Notes under the pieces: generated by a model
The model's input: only the letters and a program-made list of their open reading frames with translations
Told to the model about the DNA's origin: nothing
Databases searched by the model: none
Shown: positions 45,869-55,616 of the stretch, one piece after another
How positions within the stretch are numbered: position 1 is the stretch's first letter
How the letters are laid out: the number at the start of each line of letters is the position of its first letter
Source: Rhodobacteraceae bacterium HLUCCO07
GTDB lineage: Bacteria; Pseudomonadota; Alphaproteobacteria; Rhodobacterales; Rhodobacteraceae
NCBI GenBank assembly: GCA_001314705.1
Contig: LJSU01000001.1
Location: 1-64,000 of the forward strand
Length of the DNA: 64,000 nt
Reading direction: 5' to 3'
Position numbers and translations under genes: made by a program

Positions 45869-47485
45869 ATGACTGAACGCCTCTACATCTACGACACCAC
45901 CCTGCGCGACGGCCAGCAAACCCAGGGCGTGCAATTCTCCACCCCCGAGAAACAGGCCATCGCGAAAACCCTCGACGCGCTTGGCGTCGATTACATCGAG
46001 GGGGGCTGGCCGGGTGCCAACCCCACCGACAGCGCGTTTTTCCAGGAAGCCCCGCAAACCCGTGCCACCTTCACGGCCTTCGGCATGACCAAGCGCGCGG
46101 GCCGCAGCGCCGAGAATGACGACGTTCTGGCCGAGGTGATGAACGCAGGCACGTCCGCCGTCTGCCTCGTTGGCAAGACCCACGATTTCCACGTCGAAAA
46201 GGCGCTTGGCATCACGCTTGAGGAAAACCTCGAGAACATCCGCGCCAGCATCGCACACATGGTCGCGCTGGGCCGCGAGGCGCTGTTCGACGCCGAGCAT
46301 TTCTTCGACGGCTACAAGGCCAACGCGCCTTACGCGCTCGAATGCGTACTGGCCGCCCATGAGGCCGGCGCGCGCTGGGTTGTGCTCTGCGACACCAATG
46401 GCGGCACGCTGCCCGCCGAGATACAAAACATCACCCGCGCGGTGATCGAGGCGGGCGTGCCGGGCGATCACCTTGGCATCCACACCCATAACGATACCGA
46501 GAACGCCGTTGCGGGTACGCTGGCGGCCATCGACGCGGGCGCCCGGCAGGTGCAGGGCACGTTGAACGGGCTGGGCGAACGTTGCGGCAACGCGAACCTG
46601 ACCACGCTCATCCCCACGCTTCTGCTGAAGGAACCCTATGCCAGCGCCTTCGAGACCGGCATCACCCATGACGCGCTCAATACCCTGACCCAGGCCAGCC
46701 GCCAGCTTGACGACATCCTCAACCGCGTGCCCACCCGGCAGGCGCCCTACGTGGGCGCCAGCGCCTTTGCCCACAAGGCCGGGCTCCATGCCAGCGCCAT
46801 CCTCAAGGATCCGACCACCTACGAACACATAGATCCCGAGGCGGTGGGCAACACCCGCATCATCCCGATGTCCAACCAGGCCGGCCAGTCGAACCTGCGC
46901 CGCCGCCTGGCCGAGGCCGGAATCGAAGTGCCGCCCGGTGACCCCGCGCTGCCTCGCATCCTCGAGGCGATCAAGACGCGCGAGGCGATGGGCTATACCT
47001 ATGACAGCGCACAGGCCAGTTTCGAGCTGCTGGCGCTGCGCGAACTGGGCCGGATGCCCGAGTTTTTCGAGGTCAAGCGCTACAAGGTCACGGTCGAACG
47101 GCGCAAGAACAAGTATGATCGCATGGTTTCGCTCTCCGAGGCGGTGGTGGTCGTCAAGGTCGATGGCGAAAAGAAACTCTCGGTCTCCGAAAGTCTCGAC
47201 GAAGGCGGATCGGATCGCGGACCGGTCAACGCGCTGTCCAAGGCGCTGGCCAAGGACCTGGGCCGCTACCAGTCGCTGATCGACGACGTGAAACTGGTGG
47301 ATTTCAAGGTCCGCATCACGCAAGGCGGCACCGAGGCCGTCACCCGCGTCATCATCGACAGCCAGGACGGTCAGGGGCGGCGCTGGTCCACCGTGGGGGT
47401 CAGCGCAAATATCGTCGATGCCAGTTTCGAGGCGCTGCTCGACGCGGTGAACTGGAAACTCCTGCGCGACAGGGCCTCGGTATGA
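45869..47485 (+). CDS. cimA: (R)-citramalate synthase
   Basis: 538 residues. Condenses pyruvate and acetyl-CoA to citramalate, opening the threonine-independent route to isoleucine. DTTLRDGQQTQGVQF and the metal motif HTHND (IHTHNDTENAVAG) mark the HMGL-like barrel; the C-terminal 150 residues form the LeuA-type allosteric dimer domain. Length and the QTQGV variant distinguish it from 2-isopropylmalate synthase. Start at 45869 gives MTERLYIYDTTLRDG; the upstream frame covers only repeats. Confidence 0.92.
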   Translation: MTERLYIYDTTLRDGQQTQGVQFSTPEKQAIAKTLDALGVDYIEGGWPGANPTDSAFFQEAPQTRATFTAFGMTKRAGRSAENDDVLAEVMNAGTSAVCLVGKTHDFHVEKALGITLEENLENIRASIAHMVALGREALFDAEHFFDGYKANAPYALECVLAAHEAGARWVVLCDTNGGTLPAEIQNITRAVIEAGVPGDHLGIHTHNDTENAVAGTLAAIDAGARQVQGTLNGLGERCGNANLTTLIPTLLLKEPYASAFETGITHDALNTLTQASRQLDDILNRVPTRQAPYVGASAFAHKAGLHASAILKDPTTYEHIDPEAVGNTRIIPMSNQAGQSNLRRRLAEAGIEVPPGDPALPRILEAIKTREAMGYTYDSAQASFELLALRELGRMPEFFEVKRYKVTVERRKNKYDRMVSLSEAVVVVKVDGEKKLSVSESLDEGGSDRGPVNALSKALAKDLGRYQSLIDDVKLVDFKVRITQGGTEAVTRVIIDSQDGQGRRWSTVGVSANIVDASFEALLDAVNWKLLRDRASV

Positions 47486-47492
47486 GCGCGCC

Positions 47493-48488
47493 ATGATCGC
47501 CCGGATACTGATTTTCCTCGGCATCTCGGTCCTGATCTATTTCGGGATCGCCTTCGGCATGATCCTGTCGCAATCCCCGGATCGCGAGACGCCCGCGGGC
47601 CAATCCCTCGATTTCGCGGGTCTCTATGCCGGACAGGATGCGGTGCCAGAGGATGATCCGCGCATGCGTCGTGAGCAGGTGGAAATGCCCGATGGCACAA
47701 GGCTTGCGGTCACCCATGTCTTGCCGGATGCGTCCTCTCTCGACGATGTGCCACTTGTCATCATGCTCCATGGCTCGGGCTGGCATGGCGGGCAATTCGA
47801 CGCGCTGGCCTGGAAGCTGCGCGACCTCGCCGAGGTCAAGGCGGTCACTCTGCGCGGCCACGGGGCCGACCCGGTGCGCCGTGGCGATGTGGATTATGTC
47901 GGCCAGTTCGAGGACGATCTCGCGCATCTGATCAGCGAGACCCCGGGTCGGCGCGTGGTGCTTCTGGGGCACAGTTCGGGAGGCGGTCTGGTTGTCCGGA
48001 TGGCAGGTGGGGCGCATGGTGATCTGATCGACGAGGCCATTCTGCTGGCCCCGTTCCTGCAATATGACGCGCCGATGACGCGCGACAATTCCGGCGGTTG
48101 GGCGCATCCGCTGATCCGGCGGATCATCGGGCTTTCGATGCTGAACATGGTGGGGATACACGCGCTTGACCACCTGACGGCAATCCAGTTCGCGATGCCG
48201 CGCGCTGTGCTTGACGGTCCCATGGGCCACATGGCCACCACCGCCTATAGCTGGCGACTAAACCAGAGCTTTGCACCCCGCCGGGACTGGCGGGCGGACG
48301 TAGCCGCCTTGCCCGACTTCCTGTTGATCGCGGGCGGCAATGACGAAGCCTTTGACGCCACGGGATATGAGCCGGTCCTGTCGGAGGTCACGGACCGTGG
48401 CCGTTACGTCGTTGTGCCGGGGGTTGGGCATCTTGGCATCGTGGATCATCCCGAAACCCTGGCCGAAATCCGAAACGTGTTGCAATGA
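47493..48488 (+). CDS. membrane-anchored alpha/beta hydrolase
   Basis: 331 residues. N-terminal transmembrane segment (ARILIFLGISVLIYFGIAFG), then an alpha/beta hydrolase with HGSGWHGGQF (oxyanion region), nucleophile elbow GHSSGGGLV and a C-terminal VPGVGHLGI histidine. Probably a periplasm-facing or membrane-bound serine hydrolase or lipase; substrate unknown. Seven bases after cimA and overlapping the next gene (ATGA). Confidence 0.82.
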   Translation: MIARILIFLGISVLIYFGIAFGMILSQSPDRETPAGQSLDFAGLYAGQDAVPEDDPRMRREQVEMPDGTRLAVTHVLPDASSLDDVPLVIMLHGSGWHGGQFDALAWKLRDLAEVKAVTLRGHGADPVRRGDVDYVGQFEDDLAHLISETPGRRVVLLGHSSGGGLVVRMAGGAHGDLIDEAILLAPFLQYDAPMTRDNSGGWAHPLIRRIIGLSMLNMVGIHALDHLTAIQFAMPRAVLDGPMGHMATTAYSWRLNQSFAPRRDWRADVAALPDFLLIAGGNDEAFDATGYEPVLSEVTDRGRYVVVPGVGHLGIVDHPETLAEIRNVLQ

Positions 48489-49246
48489 GCGAGGATATCG
48501 CCGCCTGCGCCGCGATCGTTGAAAAGGGCGATCCGCATCGCTTCCGTGCCACCATGGCCGCGCCCGTGCCCGCGCGCGAGAAGCTTTTCCCGCTCTATGC
48601 CTTCAATGTCGAAGTGTCGCGTGCGCCCTGGGTCACGTCCGAGCCGGGTATCGCCGAGATTCGCCTCCAGTGGTGGATCGAGGCGCTTGAAGAAATCGCT
48701 GCGGGCGGCGCTGTGCGGCGGCACGAGGTGGTGCTTCCGCTGGCGCTCAACCTCAGCGCCGACCAGGCCCGCGCGCTCATCCCGCTTATCGAGGCGCGGG
48801 CCTGGGATATCTATTCCGATCCGTTTGCCAGCGATGCGGCCCTTGTCGATTACCTTGCCGACACGTCCGCCCGCCTGGTGCAGGTGGCAAGCGGCATGCT
48901 GGGGCAGGGGGGCGAGGCGGCAGCGCAGGGTGCCGGGCTGGCCCTCGGGGTGGCGAACTGGCTGACTGCGGTGCCGGCACTCAAGGCGGCAGGACGCCAT
49001 CCGCTGCCCGATGACAGCGACGCGGGCATCCGGGTGCTCGCCGAGGCGGGGCTCGATCACCTGGCCCAGTCGCGCCGCACATCCATTCCGCGATCCATGC
49101 GTCCGGCCTTCCTGCCCATGGCAGGCGTGGCCCGGATGCTCCGGGCTGCCCATGCCAGGCCGGATCGCGTGCGCAAGGGAACGCTCGACTCCCCGTTTCG
49201 TGCGCGTCTGTCGCTGATGAAAACCGCCCTCACCGGACGGTGGTAG
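48485..49246 (+). CDS. squalene/phytoene synthase-family protein
   Basis: 253 residues with the trans-isoprenyl synthase helical pattern (FPLYAFNVEVSRAPWVTSEP, then RLQWWIEALEEI). The paired DxxxD motifs of true phytoene synthases are degenerate, as in the NDUFAF6-like subgroup, so catalysis is doubtful. Coupled to the hydrolase gene. No other carotenoid or hopanoid genes are nearby. Confidence 0.7.
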   Translation: MSEDIAACAAIVEKGDPHRFRATMAAPVPAREKLFPLYAFNVEVSRAPWVTSEPGIAEIRLQWWIEALEEIAAGGAVRRHEVVLPLALNLSADQARALIPLIEARAWDIYSDPFASDAALVDYLADTSARLVQVASGMLGQGGEAAAQGAGLALGVANWLTAVPALKAAGRHPLPDDSDAGIRVLAEAGLDHLAQSRRTSIPRSMRPAFLPMAGVARMLRAAHARPDRVRKGTLDSPFRARLSLMKTALTGRW

Positions 49247-49249
49247 GCC

Positions 49250-50476
49250 TCAGGCCAGCTCGTCCTTTCGGCTGAACCAGAACCAGATCAGCGCCCCGCC
49301 CGCCAACACGAGAAACGGCGCCATCGCAAAGTTGACACTGGCCCAACCGGACATTGCATCTCCGCCCGAGCAGTTCATCAGCCCGCCACTGGCCAGCGAC
49401 GCCACGGTCACGCCGCCGAACACGATGAGGTCGTTCATGCCCTGCATCCGGCCGCGCTCCTCGGGGGTGTGCGCCCCGGCGAGCATGGTCGTCGCGCCGA
49501 TGAAGCCGAAATTCCACCCCAAGCCGAGAAGGATCAGCGCGATATAGAAATTCTCAAGCTCCACACCCTGAAGTGCCACCGCGCCCGCCCCCGCAAGGAT
49601 CGCAAGACCCGTGGCCACGATGGTCTTGACCCCGAACCTTGCGATCAGGTGCCCGGTAAAGAAACTGGGCACATACATCGCGAGAACATGCGCCGTCACG
49701 ATATCCGCCGCCGTGCCTGTGTCGAACCCGCAGCCCACCACCGCAAGCGGCGTCGAGGTCATCACCAGGTTCATCAGTGCATAGGACACCATCGCGCAGA
49801 TCACCGACACCGCGATGATCGGTGTGGTGATCAACTCTCGCCGCGTGCGGCCACGTGCGCTGCCCGGCTTGGGCGCCGGGGGTTTGGGAATGTCGAGGAA
49901 GAGAAACAGCGCCGAGCCCAGTACATTGACGAGGATCACCGCCAGATAGGTGCCCATGAAGGTGATGACCATCGCGTCGGCGGTGAATTTCACCAGCTGC
50001 GGCCCGATGATCGCCGCGGCCAGGCCGCCGGCCATCACATAGGAAATCGCCTTGGGCCGGAACGCTTCGCTCGCCGTGTCGGCCGCGGCAAAGCGATAGA
50101 AACCATGCGCCGACATGTAGACCCCGGTCAGAAGCGAGCCGAAGAGGAAGATCGGAAAGGACGCGGTATAGAGCCCATAGGCCCCCACGACCCCGCCCAG
50201 GGCACCAAAGCTCGCCCCGAGGAAGAATCCCGCACGCCGACCGTATTTCTGCATGATCCCGGAGACCGGCGTCGCCGCCAGCATCGAGCCCAGCACGATC
50301 AGCGAGATCGGCAGCGTCGCCCAGCACGGGTTCGGCGCCAGCGACTGCCCGGCCAGCCCGCCGATGGTAAAGATCATCGGCATCTGCGCGCCCAGAAACG
50401 CCTGCGCGAGAACGAGAATCATCACGTTGCGCCGGGCGCGGCGGTCATCGACGGGGGAAAGGACGGCATCTGTCAT
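49250..50476 (-). CDS. MFS transporter
   Basis: About 408 residues with 12 predicted helices. Motif A-like segments (GIMQKYGRRAGFFLG and LIARFGVKTIVATGL) and FLGAQMPMIFTIGGLAGQSL near the N-terminus. Start taken at 50476 (MTDAVLSPVDDRRARRN); an ATG 12 codons upstream adds only a basic stretch. Substrate unknown. Convergent with the hydrolase/synthase pair and divergent from tatA. Confidence 0.8.
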   Translation of the reverse strand: MTDAVLSPVDDRRARRNVMILVLAQAFLGAQMPMIFTIGGLAGQSLAPNPCWATLPISLIVLGSMLAATPVSGIMQKYGRRAGFFLGASFGALGGVVGAYGLYTASFPIFLFGSLLTGVYMSAHGFYRFAAADTASEAFRPKAISYVMAGGLAAAIIGPQLVKFTADAMVITFMGTYLAVILVNVLGSALFLFLDIPKPPAPKPGSARGRTRRELITTPIIAVSVICAMVSYALMNLVMTSTPLAVVGCGFDTGTAADIVTAHVLAMYVPSFFTGHLIARFGVKTIVATGLAILAGAGAVALQGVELENFYIALILLGLGWNFGFIGATTMLAGAHTPEERGRMQGMNDLIVFGGVTVASLASGGLMNCSGGDAMSGWASVNFAMAPFLVLAGGALIWFWFSRKDELA

Positions 50477-50748
50477 GCCAAATCGCCTACCCCGAAGCTT
50501 CAGGGGCTGCAAGCGTCACATTGCATGTTCGCAATGTGACGCCACGCCTTGTGCGGCTGTCCGGGGAACGGGCCTGTTGCACTTGCCGGGCCGCAGCACA
50601 GCGTTAAAGGCAATAAAATCGGCTTCAACCCGGCCCGTGCGTCCTATTGCGTCTTTCATCCCGGCGCGCGAGGGATTAGATAAGCTGTCACAATTCACCG
50701 GGCGCGTGGCGGTATCGACCGTGCACCCCCGGACTAGGGAGAAGTCAA

Positions 50749-50970
50749 ATGCTCAACAATATCGGCCTTCCGGGCCTCCTGCTCATCGCCGTCGTCGTGC
50801 TTGTGCTGTTCGGTCGCGGCAAGATCAGCTCGCTCATGGGCGAGGTCGGCAAAGGCATCACCGCCTTCAAGAAAGGCGTGAAAGACAGCACTGACGAACT
50901 TGAAAACCAGGCCGCCAACGAGGCCAAGGACGTCACGCCCGAAAACGAAAAAGACAAAGACAAGGTCTGA
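50749..50970 (+). CDS. tatA: twin-arginine translocase subunit TatA
   Basis: 73 residues. A single N-terminal helix ([20 protein letters not shown], with the conserved FG hinge), an amphipathic helix ([21 protein letters not shown]) and an acidic tail. Oligomerises to form the passage for folded Tat substrates. AGGGAG lies eight bases before the ATG. First of tatABC. Confidence 0.95.
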   Translation: MLNNIGLPGLLLIAVVVLVLFGRGKISSLMGEVGKGITAFKKGVKDSTDELENQAANEAKDVTPENEKDKDKV

Positions 50971-50977
50971 ACCCTCC

Positions 50978-51613
50978 ATGTTTGACGTTGGCTGGACCGA
51001 GCTTCTGCTCATCGGCATTGTCGCGCTGATCGTCGTGGGCCCCAAGGACCTGCCTGTCCTGTTCCGGAAGGTGGGCGAATTCGTGGGCAAGGCGCGCGGC
51101 ATGGCCCGAGAATTCAGCCGTGCCATGAACGAGGCGGCGGACGAATCCGGCATGAAGGACACGGCAAATTCCCTGCGCTCGATTGCCGACCCCAAGAAAA
51201 TGGGGCTCGATGCGGTGAAGGAAGCTGCGGATTTCCAGAAATGGGACCCTGACTCCGAGACCGCCAAGCTTGCTGAAGAGCGTCAGGAAGCCAAGCGCAA
51301 GACCCAGGAACTGGCCGCCAACAAGGCCGCCGCGCGCAAGGCCAAAGAGGCCCGCGCCGCACGTGAGGCCGAAGGTACCGACCAAGCCGACAGCACGGCA
51401 AGTGAGGCCCCCCCCGAGGCAAGCGAGCCCACCGGGAAATCCGCCGCGAAGAAAACGGCGACCAGAACGACGAGCAAAGCCGCCGCCAAACCAAAGACCG
51501 GCGAGAGCGCCACGAAGAAGCCCGCCGGGAAACCGGCCGCCAAGAAGCCGCCCCCAAAGAAAGCGGTTTCCAAGAAGACGACAGCCAAGAAAACCGACCA
51601 ACAAGGCGGGTAA
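50978..51613 (+). CDS. tatB: twin-arginine translocase subunit TatB
   Basis: 211 residues. [33 protein letters not shown] is the TatB helix and hinge, followed by a long amphipathic helix. The last 70 residues are a Lys/Ala/Pro-rich basic tail ([18 protein letters not shown]) reminiscent of histone H1, unusual in TatB. The frame opens earlier, but ATG 50978, eight bases after tatA, gives the standard start. Confidence 0.93.
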   Translation: MFDVGWTELLLIGIVALIVVGPKDLPVLFRKVGEFVGKARGMAREFSRAMNEAADESGMKDTANSLRSIADPKKMGLDAVKEAADFQKWDPDSETAKLAEERQEAKRKTQELAANKAAARKAKEARAAREAEGTDQADSTASEAPPEASEPTGKSAAKKTATRTTSKAAAKPKTGESATKKPAGKPAAKKPPPKKAVSKKTTAKKTDQQGG

Positions 51614-51619
51614 ACCTCC

Positions 51620-52699
51620 ATGAGCCCATCAGACGCCCAAGACGAGATCGAGGACAGTTCCGCCCCGCTGATCGAGCATCTGGCGGAGTTGCGCACGCGG
51701 CTCATCCGCTCGGTTCTGGCGTTCATCGTGGGCATCGTTCTGGCCTTCATCGTGGCCGAACCGATCCTGCAGTTCCTGCTTTTCCCGATCGAGGAAACGC
51801 TTCGGGCGATGGGTGACCCCGATCCGACGCTGCAATATACCTCGCCGCAGGAATACCTTTTCACGCTGTTTCGCATCTCGATGGTGTTCGGCTTCGCGCT
51901 GGCCTTTCCGGTGATTGGCGCGCAGATGTGGCGCTTCGTGGCACCCGGACTCTACCGGTCCGAAAAATCCGCATTCCTGCCATTCCTGATCGCCTCGCCG
52001 GTGATGTTCCTGCTCGGTGCGTCCTTCGCGCAATTCGTCGTCACGCCGTTGGCGATGCAGTTCTTCCTGGGCTTTGCCGATGTCAGTTCTATCTTTGCCA
52101 ATCTTCTGGCAGTTGCGGCTGGCGATGCGCCATCCGACGCCGTCGAGGTTCCGGCAACGACCGAGGGCCTCAAGATCACCTTCTTCGGCAAGGTGAACGA
52201 GTCGCTCGACATCACGCTCAAGTTCATCATCGCATTCGGGCTTTGCTTCCAGCTTCCGGTGCTGCTCACGCTGATGGGCAAGGCCGGTCTGGTCAGTGCC
52301 GAGGGTCTGGGCAACGTCCGCAAATATGCCATGGTCGGCATCCTCCTGCTGGCCGCGCTGGTCACGCCCCCCGATGTCATCACGCAGTTGATCCTGTTCT
52401 CCGTGGTCTATGGCCTTTACGAAATCTCGATCGTCCTTGTCCGGCACGTCGAGAAAAAGCGCGAGGCGGAACTGAGGGCACAAGGCCTGTGGTTCGAAGA
52501 TGAAGAAGATAAAGAGGACGATCATGAGAACCGGACGAATCCAGCGGCGACCGATCCCGAAGAGGAATTCGATGATCCGCTCATGCGCGAGCTGGACGAC
52601 GAGATTGCCGCCGAGCAAGCACAGGATGATGGCGAAGGCGATGATAACGATGAAGATGACGATGATCCCGATGACGGGATGGTAGACAAGTCAAAATGA
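51620..52699 (+). CDS. tatC: twin-arginine translocase subunit TatC
   Basis: 359 residues, six helices. Signal-peptide-binding N-terminus with LIEHLAELRTRLIRS and the conserved FRISMVFGFALAFPV region. Compared with the usual 250-300 residues it carries a cytoplasmic C-terminal extension of about 75 residues, almost entirely Asp/Glu. The stop overlaps the next start (ATGA). Confidence 0.94.
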   Translation: MSPSDAQDEIEDSSAPLIEHLAELRTRLIRSVLAFIVGIVLAFIVAEPILQFLLFPIEETLRAMGDPDPTLQYTSPQEYLFTLFRISMVFGFALAFPVIGAQMWRFVAPGLYRSEKSAFLPFLIASPVMFLLGASFAQFVVTPLAMQFFLGFADVSSIFANLLAVAAGDAPSDAVEVPATTEGLKITFFGKVNESLDITLKFIIAFGLCFQLPVLLTLMGKAGLVSAEGLGNVRKYAMVGILLLAALVTPPDVITQLILFSVVYGLYEISIVLVRHVEKKREAELRAQGLWFEDEEDKEDDHENRTNPAATDPEEEFDDPLMRELDDEIAAEQAQDDGEGDDNDEDDDDPDDGMVDKSK

Positions 52700-53541
52700 C
52701 GGAAAAGACCCTCGCTCGCATCGCCGCAGCCCTCGAACGTATCGCACCGGCTCCCCATCCTGGCCCCGATTTCTCACGGGCCGATGGTTTCCTTTGGCAT
52801 GTCGACCCCGAACGGCTCGAACCCGTGTCACGGATTTCGCGGGTCGATCTGTCCCTGCTTCTGGGGGTGGACCGGTCGCGCGATACGCTTCTGGCCAACA
52901 CGCGTCAGTTCGCGCGCGGGCTGCCGGCCAACAATTCGCTTCTGTGGGGCGCGCGCGGCATGGGCAAGTCCTCGTTGGTCAAGGCCGTACATGCGGCGGT
53001 TCTGGAGGAAGGATTGCCGCTCAAGCTGGTCGAGCTACAGCGCGAAGACCTGCCTTCGGTCTCTCGGCTGCTGAACCTCCTGCGCGCGGCACCCGATTAT
53101 CGTTTCCTGCTTTTTTGCGACGACCTTTCGTTCTCGCATGACGATCAGCACTACAAGTCGCTCAAGGCGGTCCTCGACGGCGGGATCGAAGGGCGCCCCG
53201 ACAACGTCGTGTTCTATGCCACCTCGAATCGCCGCCACCTGATGCCTCGCGATATGATCGAGAATGAGCGTTCCACCGCGATCAATCCGTCCGAAGCGGT
53301 CGAGGAGAAGGTCTCGCTTTCTGATCGGTTCGGCTTGTGGCTGGGCTTCCATCCGTGCTCACAGGACGAGTACCTTGCCATGATCCGCGGGTATTGCGAT
53401 CATTTCGGGATGCAGATCAAGGAGGATGATCTGCGCGCCGAGGCGATAGAATGGCAGGCTACACGCGGTGCGAGATCTGGTCGGGTCGCCTGGCAATACG
53501 TGACTGATCTGGCCGGGCGCAAGGGTGTTCGCCTGGAGTGA
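52696..53541 (+). CDS. DUF815-family AAA ATPase
   Basis: 281 residues. Walker A GARGMGKSSLVKA near residue 90, Walker B FLLFCDDLSFS near 145, and the DUF815 segments GVDRSRDTLLANTRQFARG and VVFYATSNRRHLMPR. Cytoplasmic ATPase of unknown function. Coupled to tatC by four bases; a direct role in Tat export is not established. Confidence 0.85.
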   Translation: MTEKTLARIAAALERIAPAPHPGPDFSRADGFLWHVDPERLEPVSRISRVDLSLLLGVDRSRDTLLANTRQFARGLPANNSLLWGARGMGKSSLVKAVHAAVLEEGLPLKLVELQREDLPSVSRLLNLLRAAPDYRFLLFCDDLSFSHDDQHYKSLKAVLDGGIEGRPDNVVFYATSNRRHLMPRDMIENERSTAINPSEAVEEKVSLSDRFGLWLGFHPCSQDEYLAMIRGYCDHFGMQIKEDDLRAEAIEWQATRGARSGRVAWQYVTDLAGRKGVRLE

Positions 53542-53693
53542 TCTCCTGTGGGCCGACCGTTGCGTTTACCAATTTCGCCAAACGCATCAAAGCATCGGCC
53601 GGCAGCTGGATGGCAGCCGGACGGTGCACGCAAGTCACCCCCCGATTTTTGACCCCAGGCGGCTGTTAACCTCGCCGTGCGGCGGGTCAACAT

Positions 53694-54902
53694 TCATTGA
53701 AGATAGGGCATGGGATCGACCTGTGCGGTCCCCTTGGCGACCTGAAACTGAACGTATGGTGGGTTGCCTTCGGGCATCTCTGCAATCTTTTGCCCGCGCG
53801 TGACCTGGTCGCCGTTTGCCACCGACACCTTGTCCACGTTCACATAGACCGTGGCCAGCGAATTCGAGTGTTTGATCACCACGAACTGGACATTCTCGGT
53901 CGATTTCGTCACCGAAACCACGGTACCGGCTTCGGCGGAGGTCACGGCCTCTCCTGGATCGGCTGTGAAGTCGATGCCATCATTCTTACCCTTTGAATAT
54001 TCACGAATAATCCGCCCCTTGACAGGATAGGCCAATTCCCCCCCCGAGGGGGTCTCGGCTTGGCGCTGCTCGGGGGCGGAGTCGCTTTGCGTTTCCGCGG
54101 GTTCGGATTCGGCAACCGGTTGCGTGCCTTCCTCTGGCAAGGGCTGGGTCGCGCTTGGTGGAGTAGGCGTTGGTGATCCGCGGCCGGGTGGTTCCGTTTC
54201 CGGCTCAGCCGTTGTTCGCTCCGGTGGCGATGTTTCTGGAACCGGGATAAGCAAATATTGTCCTTCGCGAATCTTGAAATCGCTTCCCAGCCCGTTCCAT
54301 TCGGCCAATGAACGCACGCTCACATCATAAAGGCGCGAGATGGTATAGACCGTCTCGCCCCGGACAACCTTGTGCCTTTTGGGCTCCAACCCTCTGGCAA
54401 CCTTTTGTTTTTCAGGTTGGCTGTCGGATTCGAGGGTGGTGGTTTCGATTTCCTGTTCCCCGGCGCGGTCGATGGCTCCCCCGGCCAGCGTCGTGATATC
54501 GATCCCCGGCGGCTGGATCGGCCCAGTCGTGGGCGAGCCGGTCTCCGGCGAAGGTTCGGCAACGCGGCGTGGCAAGGCCACGACCTCGCCCGCGCGCAAA
54601 TTGTCATCCGGCTGCAGGCCGTTATAGCGCGCCAATTCCGCGGCATCCGCTCCGACGCGGGCCGCAAGATCGGTCACGGTATCATCGCGCCTTGCGACGG
54701 CGACCTGATAATTCGGATAGGAAATAACACCGCGGTCATCCGCGTCGGGACGTTTCGCTGTCGCCATGCGGGCCGCCTCGGCCGTGTCCAGACCCGAGCC
54801 GAAAGCCCCTCGCATGTCGAAATCAAGCGGCTGTTCACAGGCCGCCAGAGTGATCGCGACACTGGCCAGAAGATATGATTTCAAATACTTGGAAAAGCTC
54901 AT
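53694..54902 (-). CDS. nlpD: NlpD-like LysM/LytM lipoprotein, degenerate peptidase
   Basis: 402 residues. Signal peptide with lipobox ITLAACEQP; two LysM domains (about 60-110 and 175-220); a Pro/Glu/Thr-rich linker; and a C-terminal LytM/M23 domain. The metal motif normally reading H-x-G-x-D is NDGID here and the H-x-H is QFQ, so the domain cannot bind zinc and should act, like E. coli NlpD, as an activator of cell-wall amidases at the septum. Last of the surE-pcm-nlpD run. Confidence 0.87.
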   Translation of the reverse strand: MSFSKYLKSYLLASVAITLAACEQPLDFDMRGAFGSGLDTAEAARMATAKRPDADDRGVISYPNYQVAVARRDDTVTDLAARVGADAAELARYNGLQPDDNLRAGEVVALPRRVAEPSPETGSPTTGPIQPPGIDITTLAGGAIDRAGEQEIETTTLESDSQPEKQKVARGLEPKRHKVVRGETVYTISRLYDVSVRSLAEWNGLGSDFKIREGQYLLIPVPETSPPERTTAEPETEPPGRGSPTPTPPSATQPLPEEGTQPVAESEPAETQSDSAPEQRQAETPSGGELAYPVKGRIIREYSKGKNDGIDFTADPGEAVTSAEAGTVVSVTKSTENVQFVVIKHSNSLATVYVNVDKVSVANGDQVTRGQKIAEMPEGNPPYVQFQVAKGTAQVDPMPYLQ

Positions 54903-54962
54903 CTTTAACCCTCATCCTGCCTCTTGTTCGGTCGAGGCTTGGCTTTGCTCCAACGCGTGGTC

Positions 54963-55616
54963 TCACGTATCCTTGCCAAGTCCTTCCAGCAAGGGAACGA
55001 AACGCACCGGCCGCAATTCCTCGTACTCGAAACCTGTCTCGTTGCGCGTCACCTTGATCAGGCTTTGGACTGTGTCGGACCGACCGACCGGAACCACCAT
55101 GATACCCCCGATTTTCAGCTGGGCCAAGAGCGGGCCAGGCGGGTCCTCGGCGGCCGCGGTCACGATGATACGGTCGAACGGTGCCTGTTCGGGCAGACCA
55201 TGGCTGCCATCCGTCGTCATCGCGATTATGTTGTTGAGGTCAAGTGAGGCGAAAAGGGCAGCAGCCTCCTGGACGAGGCGCCGATGCCGATCAACGGTGT
55301 AAACCCTACGTGCCAACTGGCTGAGGACGGCAGCCTGATAACCCGAACCCGTGCCAACTTCGAGAACCTTGTCGCGCGGGGAAACGGCCAGTGCCTGTGT
55401 CATGAGCCCAACCACCGAAGGTTGCGAGATCGTCTGGCCACAGGCTATCGGCAACGGCATGTCCTCATAAGCCCGCTCTGAAAACAGACCGCGCACGAAC
55501 AGTCCGCGATCAATCCTTTCCATGGAAGCCAGAACCCGCTGGTCTGTTACCCCCTTCGAGCGCAATGCGAAAAGAAACCGCATCTGGCGCTCGGCGTTAT
55601 CGCCAGACTCGGTCAT
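54963..55616 (-). CDS. pcm: protein-L-isoaspartate O-methyltransferase
   Basis: 217 residues. Repairs isoaspartyl damage using S-adenosylmethionine. Substrate loop [20 protein letters not shown] motif [16 protein letters not shown] and the VTAAAEDPP segment are typical. Its start overlaps the surE stop (ATGA), and it lies 60 bases before nlpD, the usual surE-pcm-nlpD order. Confidence 0.94.
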   Translation of the reverse strand: MTESGDNAERQMRFLFALRSKGVTDQRVLASMERIDRGLFVRGLFSERAYEDMPLPIACGQTISQPSVVGLMTQALAVSPRDKVLEVGTGSGYQAAVLSQLARRVYTVDRHRRLVQEAAALFASLDLNNIIAMTTDGSHGLPEQAPFDRIIVTAAAEDPPGPLLAQLKIGGIMVVPVGRSDTVQSLIKVTRNETGFEYEELRPVRFVPLLEGLGKDT

